A stretch of DNA of 18,400 bases from an uncultured Bacteroidota bacterium (GTDB taxonomy: Bacteria; Bacteroidota; Bacteroidia; Flavobacteriales; Flavobacteriaceae), in NCBI GenBank assembly GCA_903819815.1, contig CAIJFC010000206.1, forward strand, positions 1 through 18,400, read 5' to 3'. This document shows, in pieces, positions 7,922 through 14,075 of this stretch (the first letter of the stretch is position 1; each line of letters begins with the position of its first letter). The notes beneath the pieces are model-generated. The model had not been told where the DNA came from and did no database searches. It saw only the letters and a program-made list of their open reading frames with translations. The position numbers and the translations under genes were made by a program.

Positions 7922-9163
7922 TTAATTAGTTAAGATTTTCGTCTTTTTTTCAAAAAACAACAAAGCGCCAAGTATAAAAACAATTATGTCTCTTGAGTTA
8001 TACATGCCCGTAATTGTAAGTGTTGTAAAAAGAAAGGCAACTCCAATTGCTGAAATAAAGTAAGTTTGAAAGTTTTTATTAAAGTGTATTTTTTTATATA
8101 AATTAATTAAAAAAAATAAATACAAGAAAAGGCCAAAAATTCCTGTTTTATAAAAAATATAAACATAGCCATTATGAAGTTCGGAGATGTATTTAATTCC
8201 TTTATCTTTAACATTTTCAGTTAGTGGCGCGAAAAACTTAAGATTAACCAAAGACCCATAACCTGTTCCAATTACGTAACTTTTAGGGTCTTTTTCCATT
8301 AATGAAAAAGCTCTTTTGGCTTCGTATCCGCGCCAATGGTCCCACAAATCTTTATGGTTTTCTCTATCTATTTTAGTTTTAAAAATCTCAGACGGTGCAT
8401 TTTTAACTTTGTACAAAAAAGATTGAACCCCTGTTTGATTTCGTGCTATTTTTATTGAAAATAAATAGCCGTAAAAGACTAAAATAGATACTAAAATAAC
8501 TCCAATTATTCTGAGCCCCCTTTTAGTAATTATGGTATATCCGTATATTGTAATTAATAAAATTATTGCAGCAACAATCATTGTTCTTGAAAAGTAGAGA
8601 ACATTTGATGCAGATAATAAACCTACAAAAAAGAAATGTTTTAATTTACTTTTAAAAAGTGAATCATTTTCTAATTTCTTGTAAAAAAGCAAGAAAAACA
8701 ATGAAAATAATTCCAGAAAGTTGTCTCTTCCAAATTCTCTTATTTCGTTCACTGAAGTAAAACCACTAATAAAAAACAAGATTCCAAAATGAATTACTGA
8801 AGATAATAATCCCACGATGACAATTGTTTTTACAAACATTTTAAAATCATCAATTTTTCTGTAAAAGCAATAACCTATCAATAATCCTGTGATTGGTTTT
8901 AAAAAGTGAAAAATGTCTTTAAAAACATCAAAAAAAGCAACTTTATTAAATAAAACGCCGGGAAAACCTAACAGAAAAACTAGTAAAATTGGCACTATTG
9001 TTTTGAAAAACAATTTATTAATTTGTGCATTTTCAAACAAGAAAAATAATCCTAAAATGAAAACTTGAAGAAGTACATTTACTTTAAATGAAGGCAAGTA
9101 TAATTGTAAAAGAATTATAATTATAAAGAGTGCTGAATAAAATTCATATGATTTGACCTTCAT
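7922..9163 (-). CDS. O-antigen polymerase/ligase family membrane protein (Wzy/WaaL-like), copy 1
   Basis: The 413 residues form about eleven hydrophobic segments with one large polar loop at about 240-330. Family features are FSRT (191-194), the arginine-containing turn usual in this family, IGTGYGS (298-304), and His330-Asn331 followed by nine residues and Gly341-Ile-Phe-Gly344. That again matches H[NSQ]x9Gxx[GTY] exactly. Position among the glycosyltransferases, right after the GT2 gene, suggests it is the serotype-specific Wzy polymerase, with the protein encoded at 4350-5681 as the ligase; this is inference. A possible -7 box lies just ahead (9183-9190). The base composition is strongly AT-biased, as is usual for wzy genes. 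Confidence 0.83.
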   Translation of the reverse strand: MKVKSYEFYSALFIIIILLQLYLPSFKVNVLLQVFILGLFFLFENAQINKLFFKTIVPILLVFLLGFPGVLFNKVAFFDVFKDIFHFLKPITGLLIGYCFYRKIDDFKMFVKTIVIVGLLSSVIHFGILFFISGFTSVNEIREFGRDNFLELFSLFFLLFYKKLENDSLFKSKLKHFFFVGLLSASNVLYFSRTMIVAAIILLITIYGYTIITKRGLRIIGVILVSILVFYGYLFSIKIARNQTGVQSFLYKVKNAPSEIFKTKIDRENHKDLWDHWRGYEAKRAFSLMEKDPKSYVIGTGYGSLVNLKFFAPLTENVKDKGIKYISELHNGYVYIFYKTGIFGLFLYLFFLINLYKKIHFNKNFQTYFISAIGVAFLFTTLTITGMYNSRDIIVFILGALLFFEKKTKILTN

Positions 9164-9182
9164 TTTACATTTTATAGGAATT

Positions 9183-9190
9183 CAAAAATA
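9183..9190 (-). promoter_or_regulatory. Possible internal -7 element ahead of the Wzy-like gene
   Basis: The minus strand reads TATTTTTG in the 33-base gap between the GT2 stop and the Wzy-like start, at a suitable distance from the ATG at 9163. No -33 TTG is evident. In DNA this rich in A and T such an octamer can arise by chance, so this is a weak call. Confidence 0.25.
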
Positions 9191-9196
9191 AGAGAT

Positions 9197-10009
9197 TTAA
9201 TCTATTTTGAATGCTTTTTTAATACTTTTCACTAATTTATTTATTTTGAGTGCAATGGTAACTAGTAATTTGTCAACCCCGCTGAAATGTTTTGAAATAT
9301 AAATTTCATATCCTTTAATTAGCATCGGGTTTTTTGCTTTAGAAAACCCTACAAAATGGACGTAATAGTAGTTTGGCAAGAAAATTCTCTTCAATCCTAA
9401 ATTTGCTATTCTTTTAGAAAAATCTACATCTTCTACATACAAGAAATAATCTTCATCAAAACCATTAATCTTGTTGTAAGTTTCGCTTCTAAGTAGTAAA
9501 AAAGAGCCTCCTAACCAATCGACTTCATATTTATCATTTGAAAAATTTCCTAAGTTAAATTCCGTTCCAATTTGAAGTAATTTATTCATTTGAAACATAT
9601 TTTGAAAATTAGGAAAATTTCCAGCTGCCGGTAAATATTCTTTTTTGGCATTCAACATATTAATTCCAATGACCCCAATTGTAGCGTCTGACTTTAAAAT
9701 TTCAAGAACTGGCGAAATACTATCCAATACAACTGTATCGTTATTAATTAATAGCAAATAACTCCCTTCAGCCGATTTAACCGCTTCATTATTTCCTTTT
9801 CCAAAACCATGATTAATTTTGGATTCAATCAACTTCACTTCTGGAAAATTAGTTATAAGATAAGCACGGCTGTCGTCTGTTGAATTATTATCTAATACAA
9901 TTATCTCAAAAGCAATATTGCTCAAATTTTGATACAATGAATCGATGCAATCTTTAAGATAATGAACGCCATTGTAATTGACAATTATTACAGATAATTC
10001 TATTTTCAT
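9197..10009 (-). CDS. Glycosyltransferase family 2 (rhamnosyltransferase/WbbL-like)
   Basis: This 270-residue GT-A fold enzyme has the full family set: LSVIIVNYNG (5-14), VLDNNSTDDS (38-47) with the nucleotide-binding Asp39, INNDT (88-92, the metal-binding DxD equivalent), WLGGSFLLLRSE (165-176) and GFDEDYFLYVEDVDFSKR (183-200). The arrangement, including the last motif, is typical of WbbL-type rhamnosyltransferases. That agrees with rfbA, rfbC and rfbD in the same locus, but the donor is not proven. It should work on the cytoplasmic face, adding a sugar to the lipid-linked intermediate. Its ATG lies one base after the wzx stop, so translation is probably coupled. The C-terminus is basic and amphipathic (KINKLVKSIKKAFK), which may hold it at the membrane. 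Confidence 0.92.
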   Translation of the reverse strand: MKIELSVIIVNYNGVHYLKDCIDSLYQNLSNIAFEIIVLDNNSTDDSRAYLITNFPEVKLIESKINHGFGKGNNEAVKSAEGSYLLLINNDTVVLDSISPVLEILKSDATIGVIGINMLNAKKEYLPAAGNFPNFQNMFQMNKLLQIGTEFNLGNFSNDKYEVDWLGGSFLLLRSETYNKINGFDEDYFLYVEDVDFSKRIANLGLKRIFLPNYYYVHFVGFSKAKNPMLIKGYEIYISKHFSGVDKLLVTIALKINKLVKSIKKAFKID

Positions 10010-10010
10010 T

Positions 10011-11285
10011 TTAAAATAACGTATAAAATCCTAATTTCTTTTTTATATAGTACAAACACAATACATTAATTAAAATATTGGTTGTTAAACTGGCAATGGC
10101 CGCTCCTTCAATATTGTATTTAGGAATTAGAACGTAACACAGAATTAAGTTAACTAAAAAACTAAAAATGGTAATATTTCTAAAAATATTTTGATTCTCA
10201 GTCATGTTTAAAATTTGATCAACATTGCCAGCCATAGCACTAAAAAGAACCCCGGTTGAAACTATAATTAACGTTGTTCTTCCCGAAATTACTTCTGTTC
10301 CCCAAAAGGACAAAATAGAGCTACTAAAAAGAATCAAACACAAAACTATCGGCAGTGAAAAAAGAGCGACAAGACGAGTAGAATTGTGAGTCAATTTTTT
10401 TAATTGATCGAAATCTCCTTTGCCATAAAATTCAGCTATTTTGGGAGTAATTATTGTACTTACTGAAACGATAACTAAAAAACCTACACTTCCTATTTTA
10501 TAAGCAATATTATAAATCCCAACCTGCGTATTATTGGACATAATCCCCAACATAATAACATTGGTGTAGTTTAATAAATACATAAACAAACTACTAAATA
10601 AAAGCGGTGATGCTGTTTTTATTAACGATAATGTAGAAATTGAAATAGTTTCTATTTTGGGTTTTAATTCGAAAATTGTAAATACTTCTAGCAAAACAGT
10701 GATCAAAATTGCCAAGGAAAAAGCGATAAATGTGAAGTAATTATTTTTATCTAATTTGAAAAATAAAAATAAAAAAAATAGCAGCAATAGGTTTGGAATT
10801 ACAAACATGAATAAGTTGTACTTTATAAAATTTTTGGTTGCAATTAAAAAATAAAGGAAAATCTCATGTACTATAAACAACGGAATGGAAATGGATGCAA
10901 TTAAAAAATAATTTACTAATTGTGCATTGTGGAAAACAGTTTCTGCTAAAAAAGACGACCCTAAATAGAAAAATAAGAATGGGATTAAAGAGAAAATCAA
11001 AGAGCCCTTTAATCCTTTAATTAATAGCTTTTTGGCTTGAGAATACGTAAAATCATTATTTCCTATAATTTTGATTAAAGTGTTTGGGATTCCTAAAGTA
11101 AATAAAAGCGCAATTATTTGCGAAAGTGCAAACACTAAAGAATAGTCGCCAAAGGTTCCAACTCCAAAAAAACGAGTAATTAAAACTGTGGTTAGAAAAG
11201 ACGTTCCTAATCCGAAGATTCTAAAAATAAAATTTAATCCCGATAATGAAATTAACTTTTTAAAACTACTGTTTAGTTGAATCAT
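10011..11285 (-). CDS. wzx: Wzx-type polysaccharide flippase (MOP superfamily)
   Basis: Wzx moves the finished undecaprenyl-diphosphate-linked repeat unit across the cytoplasmic membrane. The 424-residue protein has about twelve membrane helices in paired blocks and the usual opening for this family: a short polar start, FIFRIFGLGTSFLTTVLITRFFG (20-42) with a conserved basic residue in helix 1, then VGTFGDYSLVFALSQIIALLFTLGIPNTLIK. The second half repeats the layout (NIAYKIGSVGFL, then a C-terminal AAIASLTTNILINVLCLYYIKKKLG). Length and hydrophobic profile are normal. It lies 29 bases after the methyltransferase gene and 1 base before the GT2 gene. It separates the nucleotide-sugar side of the locus from the glycosyltransferase genes. 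Confidence 0.92.
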   Translation of the reverse strand: MIQLNSSFKKLISLSGLNFIFRIFGLGTSFLTTVLITRFFGVGTFGDYSLVFALSQIIALLFTLGIPNTLIKIIGNNDFTYSQAKKLLIKGLKGSLIFSLIPFLFFYLGSSFLAETVFHNAQLVNYFLIASISIPLFIVHEIFLYFLIATKNFIKYNLFMFVIPNLLLLFFLFLFFKLDKNNYFTFIAFSLAILITVLLEVFTIFELKPKIETISISTLSLIKTASPLLFSSLFMYLLNYTNVIMLGIMSNNTQVGIYNIAYKIGSVGFLVIVSVSTIITPKIAEFYGKGDFDQLKKLTHNSTRLVALFSLPIVLCLILFSSSILSFWGTEVISGRTTLIIVSTGVLFSAMAGNVDQILNMTENQNIFRNITIFSFLVNLILCYVLIPKYNIEGAAIASLTTNILINVLCLYYIKKKLGFYTLF

Positions 11286-11295
11286 TTTATAGTAT

Positions 11296-11308
11296 TTACT
11301 TAAAGTAA
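11296..11308. repeat. Short palindrome between methyltransferase and wzx genes
   Basis: TTACTT and AAGTAA arms of 6 bases flank one central A in the 29-base gap. It is too tight for a hairpin and may be a chance palindrome or a small protein-binding site. Confidence 0.3.
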
Positions 11309-11314
11309 TTCTTT

Positions 11315-11974
11315 TTATTTTTTAACTACAAAAAAATATTGGGCGCTAAAAAATTCTTCAAATATTCCAAAAGTAATCAAATTTATCAGCTTGGCTATTG
11401 ATTTTCCTTGATAGTTTATTATGGAACTTTCTTGTTTTAAAACTTTATAACCTGCCGTTTCCAGTAAATCCTGAATGTTTTTTCTACAATAAAATCGAAC
11501 ATGGGTGTAATCAAAAATTCCGCTTTCTTCGTATTTAAAATCGCCTTTAAAAACTATTTTATAGAGTGCTGAATAATGACGAATATTAGGCATGCTAATT
11601 ATTATTTTTCCGTCTTCTTTTAAATATTTTTTTAAGGTTTCTAAAACACTTTTCGGTTCGAAAAGATGCTCTAAAACATCGGGAAGCAATATTAAATCGA
11701 AATGTTGAAAGTACTCTGGTAAATCTATTTTCTCAATATCCCCAAAAATAAATTGGTCCAGCGGTTTATAATTTTGTTTGTTTTTTGCATCTTCAAAAAT
11801 ATCAACACCTACCACTTCTGAAGCTATTCCGTTTTGTTTTAAATAAAATAGCGTTTCGCCATAAGCTGCACCAATTTCTAATACCTTTAAATTTTGAGAT
11901 TTTTTGTCTATTAGATTGATTAAATCTAGTCTTATATTAGAATAATAATCTGCCCCTTTTTTATCGTAATTCAT
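11315..11974 (-). CDS. Class I SAM-dependent methyltransferase (Methyltransf_23-like)
   Basis: The 219-residue protein has a Rossmann-like SAM site. Motif I is VLEIGAAYGE (31-40), an acidic residue ends strand 2 (GVDIF, Asp58), FGDIEKIDLP (77-86) follows, and DVLEHL (99-104) is the motif IV/post-IV region. SMPNIRHYSALYKIVFKGDF and THVRFYCRKNIQDLLETAGY (157-176) are typical of methyltransferases in glycan clusters. The substrate could be a sugar hydroxyl of the repeat unit or a small precursor; the sequence does not say. No terminal-capping kinase domain is fused to it. It appears to open the second transcription unit, since a terminator lies upstream and a -7 box at 12002-12009 precedes it. 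Confidence 0.9.
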   Translation of the reverse strand: MNYDKKGADYYSNIRLDLINLIDKKSQNLKVLEIGAAYGETLFYLKQNGIASEVVGVDIFEDAKNKQNYKPLDQFIFGDIEKIDLPEYFQHFDLILLPDVLEHLFEPKSVLETLKKYLKEDGKIIISMPNIRHYSALYKIVFKGDFKYEESGIFDYTHVRFYCRKNIQDLLETAGYKVLKQESSIINYQGKSIAKLINLITFGIFEEFFSAQYFFVVKK

Positions 11975-12001
11975 AGTTGTTGGAAATTATTAATACAGTG
12001 A

Positions 12002-12009
12002 CAAATATA
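12002..12009 (-). promoter_or_regulatory. -7 element ahead of the methyltransferase gene
   Basis: The minus strand reads TATATTTG, an exact TAnnTTTG, 28 bases before the ATG at 11974. It follows the terminator at 12025-12052, which is where a new promoter would be needed. The usual -33 position falls within that hairpin and shows no TTG. Confidence 0.5.
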
Positions 12010-12024
12010 AACAAGTGCAAATAA

Positions 12025-12052
12025 AAAAGTTATCCCAAATGAGATAACTTTT
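12025..12052 (-). terminator. Intrinsic terminator after the lipoprotein gene
   Basis: AAAAGTTATC (12025-12034) and GATAACTTTT (12043-12052) form a perfect 10-bp stem around an 8-base loop. On the minus strand the stem is followed by a run of T. It lies 35 bases past the lipoprotein stop at 12088. A T-rich run also follows on the plus strand, so it could act both ways, though no plus-strand gene feeds into it. It divides the polysaccharide locus into two likely transcription units. Confidence 0.75.
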
Positions 12053-12087
12053 CTTTTTTATGGATTTTATTGTTTTTGCAATGTGTT

Positions 12088-12624
12088 TTATTTTAAAGTA
12101 AGTTGATCTAATTCCTTTTTCAATAACGCTTCGTGAGGGTATAAACTAGGGCCGACAATTGTTTTTGGATCCTTTCTGCTTAATTCTTTTGTTACTGAAT
12201 CAATTGTTGTATTATCAGCGTTTATTCTAAAACAATTGTAAAGTAACGATTCGCTTATTAGATTAGATTTGTCTAAATAATCGAATTTTACGCTGTTTAA
12301 TTTAATTTTTTCGTTTTCTTGGTTTACTCCTAAATCAAATCTAAATTGAGTAGGGAAAACATCTTCCGGTAATTCAAAAGTTATATCTTGTGAATCATTC
12401 TTTCCCGGAAGCGAAAGCCAAATTGAACTTTCTTCTTTAAAATTAATGGAATTGTCTTCTGTGTAATACAGATGTAATGTGTCATTTTTCTTGATTAATA
12501 AATTTAAAGTGACTTTAAATTTGTTGTTGATTTCTTGTTTTGCTTCGTCTTGCTTGACTTCATTTTTACATGAAAACATAATAACAGCAACCAACAATCC
12601 TAATAATGTACTTTTTACTTTCAT
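12088..12624 (-). CDS. Putative lipoprotein of unknown function
   Basis: I do not recognise the family. The 178-residue product starts with a short basic stretch and a hydrophobic core (residues 5-17) ending in FSC, so Cys19 would be the lipidated residue. The lipobox is loose but ordinary for Bacteroidetes. The next ten residues are charged (KNEVKQDEAKQE), a typical tether. Residues about 34-125 alternate polar and hydrophobic residues (KFKVTLNLL, DTLHLYY, SSIWLSL, ITFELP, FRFDLGV), suggesting a small beta-sandwich. No catalytic motif is seen. The gene lies 54 bases after rfbD, with its own possible -7 box, and ends at a terminator. Its place inside an O-antigen locus suggests a periplasmic or outer-membrane helper, which is inference. 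A long palindrome lies within codons 35-42. Confidence 0.75.
   Translation of the reverse strand: MKVKSTLLGLLVAVIMFSCKNEVKQDEAKQEINNKFKVTLNLLIKKNDTLHLYYTEDNSINFKEESSIWLSLPGKNDSQDITFELPEDVFPTQFRFDLGVNQENEKIKLNSVKFDYLDKSNLISESLLYNCFRINADNTTIDSVTKELSRKDPKTIVGPSLYPHEALLKKELDQLTLK
12500..12522. repeat. 23-bp palindrome inside the lipoprotein gene
   Basis: AAATTTAAAGT (12500-12510) and its exact reverse complement ACTTTAAATTT (12512-12522) flank a single central G. Both strands therefore encode nearly the same peptide, KFKVTLNLL, in their respective frames. It is too compact for a stable DNA hairpin but could bind a dimeric protein or fold in mRNA. Confidence 0.85.
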
Positions 12625-12647
12625 TTTTATATTTATTTTAGTCTCAA

Positions 12648-12655
12648 CAAAAATA
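12648..12655 (-). promoter_or_regulatory. Possible -7 element ahead of the lipoprotein gene
   Basis: The minus strand reads TATTTTTG in the 54-base gap after rfbD, 24 bases before the ATG at 12624, the same distance as for purD. No TTG stands at the -33 position. Confidence 0.4.
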
Positions 12656-12678
12656 ATACTTTATTTTTTTTGCTTTGA

Positions 12679-13530
12679 TTATTTGATCGCTTTTTTTAAA
12701 CTCTCTTCCCAGTTTTTTATTGTTATTCCAAAAGTAGATTTAATTTTGCTTTTATCCAAAACACTGTATTTTGGTCTTGCCGCTGGAGTTGGAAAACTTG
12801 TGGTTGGTATTGATTGTAAATGTATGCTAATATTGTTTAATTCAACTATTTTCTTTGCAAAATCATACCAACTGCATTGTCCTTCATTGCTAAAATTGTA
12901 AATGCCATATTGGGTGTTGGGTGTTGGGTGTTGGATAATTATCGTTAACAAACAATCCGCTAAATCAACAGCGTTTGTGGGAGTTCCAATTTGATCGTTT
13001 ACCACACTTAATGACGTTCTTTCGGAGGCCAATCGCAACATGGTTTTCATAAAGTTATTTCCAAACTGAGAATATACCCAAGACGTTCGAATGATATAAT
13101 AATTTGAAAATACTTCCTGAATTGCTTTTTCGCCATCTAATTTTGTTTGTCCGTAAACTCCTTTTGGATTTGGAATATCGGTTTCGGAATACGGCTTAAC
13201 ATTTGACCCGTCAAAAACAAAATCGGTTGAAATATGAATTAATGTCGCGTCAAATTCTTTACAGGTTTCGGCAAGATTTTTGGCGCCGGTAACATTAATT
13301 AATTCGGCTTTTTCGGGTTCTGATTCTGCTTTATCAACTGCCGTATAGGCTGCGGTATTAATACAAAAATCAGGTTTCGTTTTGTGGAAAACAGTTTGGC
13401 AATTTTCCTTATTTGAAATATCTAAATCGGTAACGTTACAAAAAACAAAATTCACGTTCAAATAGTTCTTTGCAATAAACTGTATTGCTTGACCTAATTG
13501 TCCGTTAGCGCCTGTAACTAAAACTACCAT
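12679..13530 (-). CDS. rfbD: dTDP-4-dehydrorhamnose reductase
   Basis: RfbD (RmlD) performs the last NAD(P)H-dependent reduction to dTDP-L-rhamnose. The 283-residue protein has TGANGQLG (6-13, cofactor binding), NTAAYTAVDKAE (58-69), STDFVFDG (101-108), YGQTKLDGE (126-134, catalytic Tyr126 and Lys130), RTSWVY (148-153) and NDQIGTPT (178-185). All key residues are present, so the enzyme should be active. The ATG overlaps the last 7 bases of rfbC. Residues 200-207 (QHPTPNTQ) are encoded by a tandem heptanucleotide repeat. This looks like an insertion at a loop before YGIYNFSNEG, and a change in copy number by one or two would shift the frame. rfbA and rfbC are directly upstream, and rfbB is missing from the window. 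Confidence 0.97.
   Translation of the reverse strand: MVVLVTGANGQLGQAIQFIAKNYLNVNFVFCNVTDLDISNKENCQTVFHKTKPDFCINTAAYTAVDKAESEPEKAELINVTGAKNLAETCKEFDATLIHISTDFVFDGSNVKPYSETDIPNPKGVYGQTKLDGEKAIQEVFSNYYIIRTSWVYSQFGNNFMKTMLRLASERTSLSVVNDQIGTPTNAVDLADCLLTIIIQHPTPNTQYGIYNFSNEGQCSWYDFAKKIVELNNISIHLQSIPTTSFPTPAARPKYSVLDKSKIKSTFGITIKNWEESLKKAIK
12911..12934. repeat. Heptanucleotide tandem repeat (3.4 copies) inside rfbD
   Basis: On the plus strand TGGGTGT occurs three times in a row (12911-12931), followed by TGG. In the rfbD sense direction it reads as repeated ACACCCA. The unit is G/C-richer than its surroundings. It is not a multiple of three, so gain or loss of one unit would break the rfbD frame about two thirds of the way through the gene. 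Confidence 0.9.
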
Positions 13531-14075
13531 GCTTTTTTGGCATTTTCAATTGTGGGTAATAACGCATCTTTTTCTGAAATGATGAGTTCGTTTAATGGAA
13601 ATTGCCAATCAATATTCAACGAGCCGTCATTGTAAATTATTCCGCCTTCACTTTCTTTATTGTAAAAGTTATCACATTTATAAAAAAAGGTGGCCGTTTC
13701 GCTTAACACTAAAAATCCATGTGCGAAACCTCTAGGAATAAAAAATTGATTTTGTTTTTCTGCGGAAAGCAAAACAGAAATGTGCTCGCCATAAGTTTTG
13801 GAATTGGGTCTGATATCTACAACTACATCTAAAACTTCGCCTTGCAAAACACGAACCAGTTTAGCCTGCGCGTGTTCTCCAGTTTGATAATGCAGCCCGC
13901 GTAAAACTCCTTTTGTTGAAAAGGACTGGTTGTCTTGAACAAAACGAACTGACTGACCAATTGCGTTTTGAAATGTATTTTCATTGAAACTTTCCAAAAA
14001 ATAACCTCTCTCGTCATTGAATATTTTGGGCTCAATAATAAAACAACCTTCTAATTTTGTGGTAATAAAATTCAT
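13524..14075 (-). CDS. rfbC: dTDP-4-dehydrorhamnose 3,5-epimerase
   Basis: RfbC (RmlC) epimerises dTDP-4-keto-6-deoxyglucose at C3 and C5 in the cytoplasm. The 183-residue protein is a cupin of normal length. It has DERGYFLESFN (21-31), VRFVQDNQSFS (43-53), VLRGLHYQ (57-64) with catalytic His62, GEVLDVVVDIRP (79-90), IPRGFAHGF (113-121), FYKCD (131-135) with the conserved Tyr132, and SEKDA (167-171) with Asp170, the likely partner of His62. The start codon abuts the rfbA stop (TAAATG) and the stop overlaps the rfbD start, so rfbA, rfbC and rfbD should be translated together. Confidence 0.97.
   Translation of the reverse strand: MNFITTKLEGCFIIEPKIFNDERGYFLESFNENTFQNAIGQSVRFVQDNQSFSTKGVLRGLHYQTGEHAQAKLVRVLQGEVLDVVVDIRPNSKTYGEHISVLLSAEKQNQFFIPRGFAHGFLVLSETATFFYKCDNFYNKESEGGIIYNDGSLNIDWQFPLNELIISEKDALLPTIENAKKAW

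Noticed and set aside
12479..12901. 140-codon plus-strand open frame opposite the lipoprotein and rfbD genes
   Set aside because: It is antisense to two well-supported genes and crosses their gap; its KFKVTLNLL start is explained by the palindrome at 12500-12522, and it has no family resemblance.
13829..14035. 68-codon minus-strand frame within rfbC
   Set aside because: It is an alternative frame of rfbC, whose own frame has all catalytic motifs.
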